Shown: positions 32,233 to 41,311, counted from the stretch's first letter. The stretch: DNA of 64,000 nt from Pseudomonas rubra (GCF_028656935.1 NZ_JAMDGZ010000017.1:1-64000), one strand, 5' to 3'. The notes: a model not told the origin generated them from the letters alone. Numbers and translations: made by a program.

Positions 32233-33225
32233 CTACTGAGCGCGTTCGCCGCACAGGTCCAGGGCGAACCAGTGCTCCGCCGCTTGCACATCCAGCCCGG
32301 CCCCGAGCAGGGCAAACATCTTGCCCAGCGCCGCTTCGCGGGTCATGCCGCCGGCACTGACCAGGCCGCTGCCCCGCAAACGGCTGCCGGCCGCATAGGT
32401 GTCGAAGTGCACCGCTCCCTCCGGGCATTGGCTGATGGCGGCAATCAGCACGCCACCCTGGCGAGCGTCGTGCAAGGCGTCGAGCAGGTCCTGATCATCC
32501 GACGGCCCGGTGCCGCTGCCGTAGCACTCCAGCAGCAAGCCTTGCACGCCGCTGGCCAGCAGGCCGCGCAGATGGCCGACCTGCAGCCCGGGAAAGACTG
32601 GCAACACCGCCAGGTTGACCGGTTGCAGTGGCTGGCGGTAATCCAGGCTGGCCGGGATCGACGCGTGCCGTTGCCCAGTGCGCTCCCGGGTCAGCACGGC
32701 GAAGGCGTCGAACGCCTCGCTGCGCAGCTTGGAGGCGCGTGCACCGTGCAGCAATTGGCCGTGGAAATACAGCTGCACGCCATCTTCAATTCCCGTGGCC
32801 ATCAACTGCAGGGCACCGCAGAGGTTGTCCCAGGCATCGCTGTGCGGTGCGCCGGCCGGCAACATCGATCCGGTCAACAACACCGGAACCGGCAGGCCGA
32901 GCAGCAGGAACGACAGTGCCGCGGCGCTGTAGGCCAGGGTGTCGGTGCCATGCAGCAAGAGGATGCCGTCGTGGCCATCACGCTCCACCGCTTCGACAAT
33001 GGCCTCGCGCATAGCCAACCAGTTGCTCTGTTGCATGTTGGCGCTGTCGATCAGCGGCTGCAGCTCGCGCAGTTGCCAGTGGATCGCCGGTGTCTGCACC
33101 TGTTGTTCCAGGTGGGCACGCATGCGCGCCTCGAAACCACCGGCTGGTGCCAGGCCTTGCGGCGTTTGCAGCATGCCGATGGTGCCGCCGGTGTAGAGGA
33201 TCAGCAGGTTGTTGACGGCGCGCAT
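32233..33225 (-). CDS. ansA: L-asparaginase, cytoplasmic type I-like
   Basis: A 330-residue asparaginase hydrolysing Asn to Asp and ammonia. ATG 33225 gives MRAVNNLLILYTGGTIGM with nucleophile Thr15; the second catalytic motif HGTDTLAYSA follows near residue 88. No signal peptide, so cytoplasmic. It starts one base after the symporter stop, so the two form an operon that may import and use an amino acid. Confidence 0.92.
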   Translation of the reverse strand: MRAVNNLLILYTGGTIGMLQTPQGLAPAGGFEARMRAHLEQQVQTPAIHWQLRELQPLIDSANMQQSNWLAMREAIVEAVERDGHDGILLLHGTDTLAYSAAALSFLLLGLPVPVLLTGSMLPAGAPHSDAWDNLCGALQLMATGIEDGVQLYFHGQLLHGARASKLRSEAFDAFAVLTRERTGQRHASIPASLDYRQPLQPVNLAVLPVFPGLQVGHLRGLLASGVQGLLLECYGSGTGPSDDQDLLDALHDARQGGVLIAAISQCPEGAVHFDTYAAGSRLRGSGLVSAGGMTREAALGKMFALLGAGLDVQAAEHWFALDLCGERAQ

Positions 33226-33226
33226 G

Positions 33227-34669
33227 TCAGCTCTGCGGCTGCGCGGCAGCGACGTTGGCGTCAACCTTGGTCTCGACTCGCGGGCTCACTGGCCAGGCTT
33301 CGGGATCAATGTCCAGATCGGCGAAGCGCGAGGCGTCGAATACGGGCTGGGCAATGCCAGCGCGGCGTTGCTCGTCGTAGTCGCGCATTACCCGCAGGCC
33401 AACCTTGAACAGCAGGGCCAGGGCGATCAGGTTGACGAAGGCCAGGCAGGTCATGGTGATGTCGGCGAAGGCGAACACGGTGGAGAGGTTCTGCACCGAG
33501 CCCCAGACGATCAGTGCCAGCACCAGGGCGCGGTAGCCCAGCAGCACCAGACGGTTGCGGCTGAGGAACTGCAGGCTGGTTTCGCCCAGGTAGTAGTTGT
33601 AGAGAATGCAGGTGAAGACGAACAGCGACAGTGCCACGCTGACGAACAGGCGACCCCAGTCACCGACCACAGCGGCCAGGGAGTTCTGGGTCAGGACAAT
33701 GCCGTCACCTTCGAAGCCTGGGGTGTAGACGCCGGACAGCAGGATCAGCAGTGCGGTGCAGGTGCAGATGACAAAGGTATCGAGGAACACGCTGAACGCC
33801 TGGACCACGCCCTGAGCGCCGGGGTGCTTGACCGCGGCGACGGCGGCGACGTTGGGCGCACTGCCCAGGCCCGCTTCGTTGGCGAACACGCCGCGCTTGA
33901 CGCCCATGACGATGGCGCTGCCGAGCAGGCCAGCAAACGCAGGGTCGAGGCCGAAGGCGCTCTTGAAGATGGTTTCGAGCATGGCTGGCACGTGTTCGAT
34001 CTGGCTGCCGATCACGTACAGGGTCACGCCGATGTAGGCCAGGGTCTTGACCGGCACCAGCAGGTCAGACACCGCAGCGATGCGCTTGATGCCGCCCAGG
34101 AACACGATCGCCAGCAGCACCGCCAAGGCGATCCCGGTGTGGCTCGGGTCGAAGCCGAAGGCGTTCTGCAGCGAGTGGGTAACGGTGTAGGACTGCAGGC
34201 CGTTGAAGGCAAAGCCGTAGGTCACCAGCAGCAGGATGGAGAACACCACCGCCATGGTCTTGAGCTTCAGACCGTGCTGGATGTAGTAGGCCGGGCCGCC
34301 ACGGTACAGGCCGTCACCGTCGCTACGCTTGTAGACCTGGGCCAGGGTGCATTCGAAAAAGCTGCTGGACATGCCGACCAGGGCAGTGACCCACATCCAG
34401 AACACCGCGCCTGGGCCGCCGAGGGTCACGGCAATGCCGACACCGGCGATGTTCCCGGCACCCACGCGCCCGGCCAGGCTCAGCATCAGGGCTTGGAACG
34501 AGCTCAGCTGGCCAGCCTGGCCGTGCAGCGATTCCTTGAAGACGGTGAACATGTGGCTGAAATGGCGGAACTGGACGAAACGGGAGCGCAGGGTGAAATA
34601 GCTGCCGAGTCCGACGATAAGCACGATGAGGAGTTTCCCCGAGAGGAAATCGTTGAGCGCTTCGAGCAT
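33227..34669 (-). CDS. AGCS-family sodium:alanine/glycine symporter
   Basis: A 480-residue transporter with about 10-11 helices. The AGCS signature is clear in LAGRVGAGNIAGVGIAVTLG and GPGAVFWMWVTALVGM. ATG 34669 (MLEALNDFLSGKLLIVL) is preferred over the longer opening from 34744. Substrate is probably a small neutral amino acid; the coupling with ansA suggests a link to asparagine or related uptake. Confidence 0.92.
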   Translation of the reverse strand: MLEALNDFLSGKLLIVLIVGLGSYFTLRSRFVQFRHFSHMFTVFKESLHGQAGQLSSFQALMLSLAGRVGAGNIAGVGIAVTLGGPGAVFWMWVTALVGMSSSFFECTLAQVYKRSDGDGLYRGGPAYYIQHGLKLKTMAVVFSILLLVTYGFAFNGLQSYTVTHSLQNAFGFDPSHTGIALAVLLAIVFLGGIKRIAAVSDLLVPVKTLAYIGVTLYVIGSQIEHVPAMLETIFKSAFGLDPAFAGLLGSAIVMGVKRGVFANEAGLGSAPNVAAVAAVKHPGAQGVVQAFSVFLDTFVICTCTALLILLSGVYTPGFEGDGIVLTQNSLAAVVGDWGRLFVSVALSLFVFTCILYNYYLGETSLQFLSRNRLVLLGYRALVLALIVWGSVQNLSTVFAFADITMTCLAFVNLIALALLFKVGLRVMRDYDEQRRAGIAQPVFDASRFADLDIDPEAWPVSPRVETKVDANVAAAQPQS

Positions 34670-34790
34670 GAAATGACCTCGATTCTTATTTTTCGCATGA
34701 AAGACGACAGGCCGGCGTCGATGCGCCGTATCCGTGGGGCGCATGGTTGGTTATGACAAGAATGGTTACAATTTCGCGGGTTGCTCTCAG

Positions 34791-34807
34791 TTGATGCGAC
34801 TTGATGC
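34791..34807. promoter_or_regulatory. Tandem TTGATGC repeat before the XRE regulator
   Basis: Two copies of TTGATGC start 10 bases apart (34791 and 34801), one helical turn, about 40 bases before the regulator start in a divergent promoter region. This is a candidate operator. Confidence 0.4.
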
Positions 34808-34844
34808 TAAAGTGGCGTCTATCGCATCACCTGGAACGGCTCAC

Positions 34845-35663
34845 ATGAGCGAAAATCTCGGTACCAACCTCAAGCTTGCCTGCAGTCACTACCGCTCTAT
34901 TTCGGAAGTTTGCCGGCAGTTGTCGATCAATCGTGCGCAGTTCAACAAATACCTGAGCGGGCAGAGTCAGCCGACGGCCTACAACCTCAAGCGCATTGGC
35001 GATTTCTTCGGTGTCGAGGATTACGAGCTGGGTTTGCCGCCCGAGCAGTTCGCCCGCCTGATCGGCGCCCGCAGCGCGGCGAACATGGCGATCAACCAGG
35101 CCGACCCGCTGGCCGAACTGTTGCGCCCGCTGCGCGAGCATGCCGGTAACTTGTCGCGTTACTGCGGTTACTACTTCGAGTACTCCAACTGCATGTCGGT
35201 GCCCGGCTCGATCTTGCTGTCGCTGGTGCACCTGCGCGAAGAGCGCGGCGCCTTCCTGTTCGAGCGCCAGGAGCGCCAGGAGCGTTCCAGCAGCACCGAT
35301 GTGCAGGCTGAAGACTGGGTACGTTGCCGTTACCTGGGCGCGGCGTTCCAGTTGCAGGACCGCCTGTTTCTGCTCGACTACGAATCGCTGACCGTCAACG
35401 AGATGAGCCAGACCATCCTCATCCCCAGCTTCAAGAGCCGTATCACTCGCCTCAATGGCCTGAAAACCGGGGTTTCCAGCGGCGACCGGCGCACCCCGGC
35501 GTGCACCCGGGTGGTGTGGGAATACCTGGGGACCGAGATCAACCGCATCAGCGCTTACCGGCAGGTCAAGCTGTACCGTCCGGATGACCCACGAATCGAC
35601 GACGACGTGCGCGAACGGCTGAGCGCCGGGCCGATCCGCAATGGCCTGTTCGAGATCGAATAG
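34845..35663 (+). CDS. XRE-family transcriptional regulator
   Basis: A 272-residue protein with an N-terminal Cro/CI-type helix-turn-helix (residues about 5-62, ISEVCRQLSINRAQFNKYLSG) and an uncharacterised 200-residue C-terminal domain that may sense a ligand. ATG 34845 is chosen because the helix-turn-helix begins right after it. It is divergent from the symporter-ansA pair, so it may control that pair and itself; it converges on the hydrolase gene 7 bases away. Confidence 0.85.
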   Translation: MSENLGTNLKLACSHYRSISEVCRQLSINRAQFNKYLSGQSQPTAYNLKRIGDFFGVEDYELGLPPEQFARLIGARSAANMAINQADPLAELLRPLREHAGNLSRYCGYYFEYSNCMSVPGSILLSLVHLREERGAFLFERQERQERSSSTDVQAEDWVRCRYLGAAFQLQDRLFLLDYESLTVNEMSQTILIPSFKSRITRLNGLKTGVSSGDRRTPACTRVVWEYLGTEINRISAYRQVKLYRPDDPRIDDDVRERLSAGPIRNGLFEIE

Positions 35664-35669
35664 CGGCGT

Positions 35670-36509
35670 TCAGCCAAGAATGAACTCGGCGACCACCTGT
35701 GCCACTTGATCGGCCACCGCCGGCTTGTCGCGCAAATGCGCGGCAATGCCGTGATCGCAGTCGGTCAGCAGCAGGCATTCCAGGTGCGGCGCTGGCACCG
35801 CGCGCAGCAGGGCCTGGGTGACTTCTTCGGGAATCGGGCTGTAGCGCTGGGCTCCGGCTAGCCACAGGGTACCCGCCGAGGTCCCTTCGACCTGCCCGAA
35901 GGCCTTTGAGTTGAGGCCGTCGAACTCGCCGATCACCAGCAGCACCCGGCCCTCAAAGGTGCGCAGAAACCCGTAGCTGTCGCAGTCGAGAAAGCCGTAA
36001 GGCTGGCGAATCGCCGCAGTGAAGGCCGGGCCGAAGGGTTGGGTGTGGGCCGCATCCGGGTACACCGCCGGGCAGATCAGCACCAGTTTGTCGATCTGCG
36101 GGGTCTGCGCCGCCAGCTTCAACGCAATCGCCCCGCCCAGGCTATGGCCGAGCAGGGTCCGGCAGCGCCCGGCGATATGCTGGTGAAAGCGCCGGGCTTC
36201 CTCAAGGTTGGTGATCAGCGAGGGCTCCGGCGCCCCCGGCTCGGCAGCCAGACTGTGGCCGGAGAGGTTGCCGGTCAGCGAGCCGATGCCTTGCTCTTGC
36301 AGGCGATACAGCAGCGGGTTGAGGCGGGTGAAGTCCGAGCGCGCGCCGCCAACCACAAATAGCGGTGCGGCGCGTTCCTGTTCGGGGACCAGCAGCCGGG
36401 CCTGCTGCTGGAATCCATCGAACGTCTCACTGATGAACTGCTCGGCACCAGGCGCCGGTTCGTCATATTGCCAGGTACCGCGTTGGGTCGAGATCGCTTC
36501 CAGGTGCAT
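35670..36509 (-). CDS. Alpha/beta hydrolase
   Basis: A 279-residue hydrolase fold. The nucleophile elbow is GHSLGG (Ser123), with a plausible acid in GEFDGL and histidine in DCDHGIA. ATG 36509 has AGGCGG six bases upstream; a GTG two codons earlier is possible. No signal peptide. It is the last gene of a - strand set after the permease (9 bases). Substrate unknown. Confidence 0.85.
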   Translation of the reverse strand: MHLEAISTQRGTWQYDEPAPGAEQFISETFDGFQQQARLLVPEQERAAPLFVVGGARSDFTRLNPLLYRLQEQGIGSLTGNLSGHSLAAEPGAPEPSLITNLEEARRFHQHIAGRCRTLLGHSLGGAIALKLAAQTPQIDKLVLICPAVYPDAAHTQPFGPAFTAAIRQPYGFLDCDSYGFLRTFEGRVLLVIGEFDGLNSKAFGQVEGTSAGTLWLAGAQRYSPIPEEVTQALLRAVPAPHLECLLLTDCDHGIAAHLRDKPAVADQVAQVVAEFILG

Positions 36510-36518
36510 GGACACCGC

Positions 36519-37313
36519 CTATAGGAACTGATGATGCAGCCATTCGCCGAGTGGGTTGCCGGTGCTTAGTAGCAGTTTGAGGGCCATGATGCAGCAGACG
36601 CAGACTAGCAGCGGCCTGATCAGTTTAGGACCGAAATGCACCGCGCAGCGAGCCCCCAGTTGCGCGCCGATAAAGGCGGCGCACGCCATCGCCAGCGCCA
36701 GCGGCCAGACAATCGCCCCGCTGAGCGAGAACACCGACAGCGCGCCGAGGTTGCACGCGGCATTGAGCAGCTTGCTGTTGCACACGGCGTTAAGCAGGGT
36801 CTGGCCGAGCAGAATGACGCAGGCGAGCATGAAGAACGAGCCGACCCCGGGGCCGAACACCCCATCGTAAAAGCCGATCACAGGCGCCACTGCCAGGCAG
36901 AACAGACTGATCGAGATCTTGGCCTTGCGCTGGTGCTCGTCGGGTTTGGGGCTGAAGGCGAAGTACGCGGCGACCAGAATCAGCAGCACCGGTACGCAGG
37001 CCTGCAGGAAGGTCTTGGGCACCAGACTGACCGACAGTGCCCCAAGGGCACCGCCGGCAAATGACATGGCGGCCATGGGTAAACCGCGCTTCCAGTCGAT
37101 CATGCCCTTGCGGGCAAAGGCGTAGGTGGCCGACACCGTGGCCGACGCGGCCTGGAATTTGTTGGTGGCAATCGCCGCCAGCGGGTCGATGCCAGCCACA
37201 AACAGCACGGGCAGGGTAATCAGCCCGCCGCCGCCAGCGATGGCATCGAAAAAACCGGCCATCAGTGCCACCGATGCCAGGGTCAGCAGCAGGGTGATAT
37301 CAATTTCCATCAT
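36519..37313 (-). CDS. TauE/SafE (TSUP) family membrane permease
   Basis: A 264-residue protein with about eight helices and the family features FFDAIAGGGGLITLP near residues 21-35 and IGFYDGVFGPGVGSF in the middle. Family members move sulfonates, sulfite or other organic anions; some act as exporters. AAGGA ribosome-binding site. 17 bases after the oxygenase gene, so co-transcribed. Confidence 0.88.
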   Translation of the reverse strand: MMEIDITLLLTLASVALMAGFFDAIAGGGGLITLPVLFVAGIDPLAAIATNKFQAASATVSATYAFARKGMIDWKRGLPMAAMSFAGGALGALSVSLVPKTFLQACVPVLLILVAAYFAFSPKPDEHQRKAKISISLFCLAVAPVIGFYDGVFGPGVGSFFMLACVILLGQTLLNAVCNSKLLNAACNLGALSVFSLSGAIVWPLALAMACAAFIGAQLGARCAVHFGPKLIRPLLVCVCCIMALKLLLSTGNPLGEWLHHQFL

Positions 37314-37330
37314 CGGGGTGTTTTCCTTGT

Positions 37331-38374
37331 TCAGCCACGCACCAGCAGTGGGTCGTCCTTGAGGACTACGGGTTGAGCGAAGCGCGAATAGCCGAACAGG
37401 CGCACCAGCAGGCGGCGGTTGTCCTGGAGAATGTCGCGCCCGTGCAGCGCGCGGCAGTTGTTGATCAGCAAGGCGGATTCGGGCTGGAGTACGAACGGCA
37501 GGGGCTGGGCGTCGCTGACCAGGGCCTGGAAGGCGTCGAATGCGCGGGCGGCAGTGTCGCTGGCGTTATCGTTGAGGGAGAACCGGTAGGAGTTGTAGCG
37601 CAGGCTGAAACCGCCATTGGCATCGAACTGCAGCATCGAGGTGGCCTTGCCGGCTTCGCCTTGGCCGGCGACAAAGCATTCGCTGCGGGTGAAATCAAAA
37701 GACTCTGAGGTCAGGGCCAGCGCATGCAGGCTGCCCAATTGCTCGATGATGCCGCGCAGCGGGATGATCCGGGTCGGTTCGTTAGCCGGGTTCCAGCGTG
37801 CAGTGAGGATCAGCGCCGAGGGGGCAGGGGAGCGCCCGTCACTGGCGTCGACCGAGCAATTGTAGGGAGCTTCGGTGTGCGGGCCGAGGCGCAAGCCGGC
37901 GTGCGAGCTGAGTTCTACCAGGGTGTTGTGGTCCTCTCCGGGGCGCGCCACGCTGCCGCCGCCCTTGAAGTTACCGACCAGGCGCACCACCTGGCCTTCG
38001 TTGTCGATATCGAAGGCAAAGGCACGGTAGCGCACCAGCTCCAGCAACAGCTGGTTGCGGGCGGCCAGGTACAGGCAGCGCTCGCTCTGCTCCAGCGCGT
38101 CCAGGCCCGGCAAGTGCTCGGGCAGCGGGTCGGCCCCGGGGCAGGTCATGTTCGAAAACATCAGTGCCGATAACTGGCCATCGGCAAAGCGTTGCAGCAC
38201 GGTCTTTTGGCTTGCGTCTAAGGTAGGGAGCAGGCGTTGTGCCCAAAGCCGGGCCTGGCTGGCCACGTCGGGCGCCTGGGGACCGCCCAGGTCTGCGAGG
38301 TTCTGGCTGGCGGCGGCCAGCGAGCGGGCTTGGTCCTGGTCGAAACTCAGGTACGCGACTTCCGAATCCTGCAT
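37331..38374 (-). CDS. Fe(II)/2-oxoglutarate oxygenase, clavaminate synthase-like
   Basis: A 347-residue TauD/clavaminate-synthase-like protein. Metal ligands are visible as His166 and Glu168 (GPHTEAPYN) and His311 (NNCRALHGRD), with RRLLVRLFGY supplying the 2-oxoglutarate arginine. The H-x-E variant is typical of amino-acid oxygenases such as AsnO, VioC and clavaminate synthase. ATG 38374 has AAAGGA 9 bases upstream; the longer frame to 38410 would use TTG. First gene of the three-gene set. Exact substrate unknown. Confidence 0.82.
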   Translation of the reverse strand: MQDSEVAYLSFDQDQARSLAAASQNLADLGGPQAPDVASQARLWAQRLLPTLDASQKTVLQRFADGQLSALMFSNMTCPGADPLPEHLPGLDALEQSERCLYLAARNQLLLELVRYRAFAFDIDNEGQVVRLVGNFKGGGSVARPGEDHNTLVELSSHAGLRLGPHTEAPYNCSVDASDGRSPAPSALILTARWNPANEPTRIIPLRGIIEQLGSLHALALTSESFDFTRSECFVAGQGEAGKATSMLQFDANGGFSLRYNSYRFSLNDNASDTAARAFDAFQALVSDAQPLPFVLQPESALLINNCRALHGRDILQDNRRLLVRLFGYSRFAQPVVLKDDPLLVRG

Positions 38375-38668
38375 GGGAAACATTCCTTTGTTATTGGTTT
38401 TATCTGGCAATCCGTGCCGACCGGCATTCAGACTGAACGTCTGGCCCCCGGCAAAGGAATAAGCTAACTATCCTCCTGGTTAATCCTTTAGGGGCAGTCA
38501 GCTCATTCCGGGCGCAGTATAGGCAGTTTCCGGATTTGTGTAAGTAGGGCGTAAAATTTACCCACGACACGGGGCTTGGCCGAGCGCCGCCCTCAAGTTG
38601 GACTTCCCCTGCCGGAAACCGCAAAATGAAGGCTTTCTTCCCATAATCTGATCGGACCTGCTGACTCT
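38375..38668. other. Divergent promoter region between oxygenase and RmlD-like gene
   Basis: About 294 bases with no gene. It contains a CAGAC-TGAAC-GTCTG hairpin near 38425-38440 and AT-rich stretches. Both divergent transcripts must start here. I could not assign a specific regulator. Confidence 0.5.
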
Positions 38669-39553
38669 ATGCGAATGCGCCTGATGCTGTTGGGAGGTGG
38701 AAGTGCCCTCGGGCAAGCGCTGATTCGACTCGGGGCCGAGGAAGACATCGGCTTTCTGGCGCCACGCCCGCCCGACAGCGGCTGGGATCCGGCCAGCCTG
38801 ACCCAGTTGCTCGATGACACCCGCCCGGATGCGCTGATCAACCTGGCTTACTATTTCGACTGGTTCCAGGCCGAAGCCGTCAGCGAACAGCGCCTTGCTC
38901 AGCAGGAGCGCGCGGTCGAGCGCCTGGCCGAGTTGTGCCAGCACCACAATATCGTCCTGGTCCAGCCGTCCAGCTACCGGGTCTTCGATGGCTCGCGGGC
39001 CACGGCCTACAGCGAAAAGGACGAACCGGTACCGCTGGGGCTGCGCGGCCAGGCCTTGTGGCGCATCGAGCAGAGCGTGCGCGCGACGTGCCCGCAGCAT
39101 GTGCTGCTGCGCTTTGGCTGGGTGCTCGACGAGAGCATCGATGGCGTGTTGGGTCGTTTCCTGACCCGCGCTGAACAACCGCAGGAATTGCTGCTTGCCG
39201 ATGACCGCCGAGGCAACCCGACGCCAGTGGATGACGCCGCGCGGGTGATCCTCTCGGTACTTAAGCAACTCGATTGCGCAGCGCCCCTGTGGGGCACCTA
39301 TCACTATGCTGGCAATGAGGCGACCACGCCGCTGGTGCTGGGGCAGGCGATCCTCACCGAGGCTGCTCAGTTGCATCAGTTGGCAGTGCAGGCACCGACC
39401 GCGCAGGCCCATGCCGCGCGCCCCGACGCCAGCGAAGAGCCACAGCATGCCGTGCTGGCCTGCAAGAAAATCCTCCACACCTTCGGCATCAAACCCCGCG
39501 CCTGGCGCGCCGGTTTGCCGCCCTTACTGGACCGTTTTTATCGTCATGGCTGA
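38669..39553 (+). CDS. RmlD-like SDR protein lacking catalytic Tyr/Lys
   Basis: A 294-residue protein of the dTDP-4-dehydrorhamnose reductase type, with an N-terminal LLGGGSALGQALI Rossmann motif and the QPSSYRVFDG segment equivalent to STDYVFDG. Where active enzymes read YGxTK, this has RGQAL, so both the catalytic tyrosine and lysine seem absent. It may bind a nucleotide without reducing a sugar, or act as partner of the epimerase whose gene overlaps it by 8 bases. Confidence 0.8.
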   Translation: MRMRLMLLGGGSALGQALIRLGAEEDIGFLAPRPPDSGWDPASLTQLLDDTRPDALINLAYYFDWFQAEAVSEQRLAQQERAVERLAELCQHHNIVLVQPSSYRVFDGSRATAYSEKDEPVPLGLRGQALWRIEQSVRATCPQHVLLRFGWVLDESIDGVLGRFLTRAEQPQELLLADDRRGNPTPVDDAARVILSVLKQLDCAAPLWGTYHYAGNEATTPLVLGQAILTEAAQLHQLAVQAPTAQAHAARPDASEEPQHAVLACKKILHTFGIKPRAWRAGLPPLLDRFYRHG

Positions 39554-40475
39554 TGCCCCTATTCTGATCACCGGCGGCGCTGGCTTCATCGGCTCCCACC
39601 TCAGCGATGCACTGCTGGAAAAAGGCTACAGCGTGCGCATCCTCGACGACCTGTCGACGGGCAAGCGCAGCAACCTGCAGATGGACAACCCCCGTCTGCA
39701 ACTGCTCGAAGGCGATGTCGCCGATGCAGAACTGGTCAAGGCTGCCGCCGCCGGTTGCCAGGCCGTCGTGCACCTGGCCGCTGTCGCCTCGGTGCAGGCC
39801 TCGGTCGATGACCCGGTGAAAACCCACCAGAGCAACTTCATCGGCACCCTAAATGTGTGCGAGGCCATGCGCCTGAACGGCATCAAGCGTGTGCTGTTTG
39901 CCTCCAGCGCGGCGGTGTATGGCAACAATGGCGAAGGTCAGTCGATCATCGAGGACACGCCCAAGGCGCCGTTGACACCTTATGCTGTGGATAAGCTGGC
40001 CAGCGAGCAGTACCTGGACTTCTACCGTCGCCAGCATGGCCTGGAGCCAGTGGTGTTCCGCTTTTTCAACATCTTTGGCCCACGCCAGGATCCTTCCTCG
40101 CCGTATTCCGGGGTCATCAGTATTTTCTGTGAGCGCGCCTTGAACGGTACGCCAATCACCTTGTTTGGCGATGGTGAGCAGACCCGCGACTTCCTCTACG
40201 TTGGCGACCTGGTCAGTGTGATGGTTCAGGCGCTGGAGATGGCCGAAGTCGAAGAGGGGGCAGTGAACATTGGCCTGAACCAGGCGACTTCGCTGAACCA
40301 GTTGCTGGATGCGCTGAAGTCGGTAATTGGTGACCTGCCGGCGATCAGCCACGGGCCAGCACGCTCGGGGGATATCCGTCATTCGCGGGCGAATAATCAG
40401 CGTTTGCTGAGCCGCTTTGCCTTCCCTGAGGCGACGCCACTGGCCGATGGCCTGGCGCGTCTTTTAGGGCGCTGA
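39546..40475 (+). CDS. NAD-dependent sugar-nucleotide epimerase/dehydratase
   Basis: A 309-residue extended SDR enzyme, similar to UDP-glucose 4-epimerases. GGAGFIGSHL binds NAD near residue 9-18, SSAAVYG gives the catalytic serine and YAVDK the intact Tyr-x-x-x-Lys pair. ATG 39546 (MADAPILITGG) lies inside the end of the preceding gene, so translation is coupled. No glycosyltransferase is adjacent, so the sugar product is unknown. Confidence 0.88.
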   Translation: MADAPILITGGAGFIGSHLSDALLEKGYSVRILDDLSTGKRSNLQMDNPRLQLLEGDVADAELVKAAAAGCQAVVHLAAVASVQASVDDPVKTHQSNFIGTLNVCEAMRLNGIKRVLFASSAAVYGNNGEGQSIIEDTPKAPLTPYAVDKLASEQYLDFYRRQHGLEPVVFRFFNIFGPRQDPSSPYSGVISIFCERALNGTPITLFGDGEQTRDFLYVGDLVSVMVQALEMAEVEEGAVNIGLNQATSLNQLLDALKSVIGDLPAISHGPARSGDIRHSRANNQRLLSRFAFPEATPLADGLARLLGR

Positions 40476-40476
40476 A

Positions 40477-40534
40477 ACGCATCGCGGGGCAAGCCCGCTC
40501 CTACCTGTAGGAGCGGGCTTGCCCCGCGATGCGT
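40477..40534. repeat. REP palindrome, 28-bp arms
   Basis: Arms 40477-40504 and 40507-40534 are perfect inverted copies around a CT loop. The core is GCGGGGCAAGCCCGC. It lies between the converging epimerase and ompW genes and may act as a terminator. Confidence 0.92.
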
Positions 40535-40547
40535 CTCTAAATGCCGC

Positions 40548-41231
40548 TTAGAATTTGTAACCCACACCCACCATGTAGACCCATGGATCGACATCCACGT
40601 CGACCTTGGTCTTGCCAACGCCCAGGGCGCTCGGGCCGTCGATCGTGGCCTTGGTGTCGATGTCGACGTACCAGACCGCAGCGTTGACCAGGAAGTTGTC
40701 GTTGATCATGTAGTCCATGCCCAACTGACCTGCCAGGCCGACCGAATCTTTCAACTTCATGTTGCTGAAGCCTTGAGCCTTGCGGCTGCTGCTCAGGTCT
40801 TCGTCAAAGAACATGGTGTAGTTCAGACCGATACCGGCGTATGGCTGGAACTTCGACGACGCTTCCATCGGGTAGTACTGCAGCGACAGGGTCGGTGGCA
40901 GTTGCTTGATGTCGGCCAACTTGCCATCCAGGCCGCCGCCCAGGCCCTTGACGCCCACGGTGTGCTGGAACGGGGTGGCGGCCAGCAGTTCCAGGCCGAT
41001 GTGGTCGGTCAGCATGTAGGCGAACGCCAGGCCCAGCTGGGTGTCGCTGTCCAGGGTTGCCTTGGTGCCGGAGACCTTGGCGTCATCGAGCTTGAGGTCG
41101 CCGCTGTTTTCGTTGGGAGCGGTAGTGATCGCACCGGCACGCAGGATGAAGTCGCCAGCCTGGTGGGCATGGGCAACAGGGGCTGCAAGCGCCAGAGCAA
41201 CGAGTGAGGCGCCAAGCAAGGACTTGTTCAT
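40548..41231 (-). CDS. ompW: OmpW-family outer membrane protein
   Basis: A 227-residue protein with a signal peptide (MNKSLLGASLVALALAAP, cut after AHA) and the eight-stranded OmpW barrel ending in aromatic F (GVGYKF). The family forms narrow hydrophobic channels. Upstream lies a strong ANR/FNR-type site and a -10, so the gene is probably induced at low oxygen, as known for OmpW/OprG in relatives. Confidence 0.93.
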   Translation of the reverse strand: MNKSLLGASLVALALAAPVAHAHQAGDFILRAGAITTAPNENSGDLKLDDAKVSGTKATLDSDTQLGLAFAYMLTDHIGLELLAATPFQHTVGVKGLGGGLDGKLADIKQLPPTLSLQYYPMEASSKFQPYAGIGLNYTMFFDEDLSSSRKAQGFSNMKLKDSVGLAGQLGMDYMINDNFLVNAAVWYVDIDTKATIDGPSALGVGKTKVDVDVDPWVYMVGVGYKF

Positions 41232-41269
41232 GGAAGCTCCCAAAGGACGTTTAGAATTTAATGAGTCCA

Positions 41270-41275
41270 ATGGTA
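41270..41275 (-). promoter_or_regulatory. ompW -10 element
   Basis: TACCAT on the - strand is placed so that the expected start (about 41263) lies 41.5 bases from the centre of the ANR box, a class II arrangement. Confidence 0.5.
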
Positions 41276-41297
41276 AGGAGCTGACGGACGGTGACTT

Positions 41298-41311
41298 TTG
41301 ATTCAGCTCAA
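41298..41311 (-). promoter_or_regulatory. ANR/FNR box upstream of ompW
   Basis: The - strand reads TTGAG-CTGA-ATCAA, one base from the consensus TTGAT-N4-ATCAA. Confidence 0.75.

Noticed and set aside
30153..32315. A 720-codon - strand frame opposite selB and tRNA-Sec
   Set aside because: It would run through the tRNA and has no recognisable motif.
38401..38500. A riboswitch before the oxygenase gene
   Set aside because: Only one simple hairpin is visible and no known riboswitch core could be recognised.
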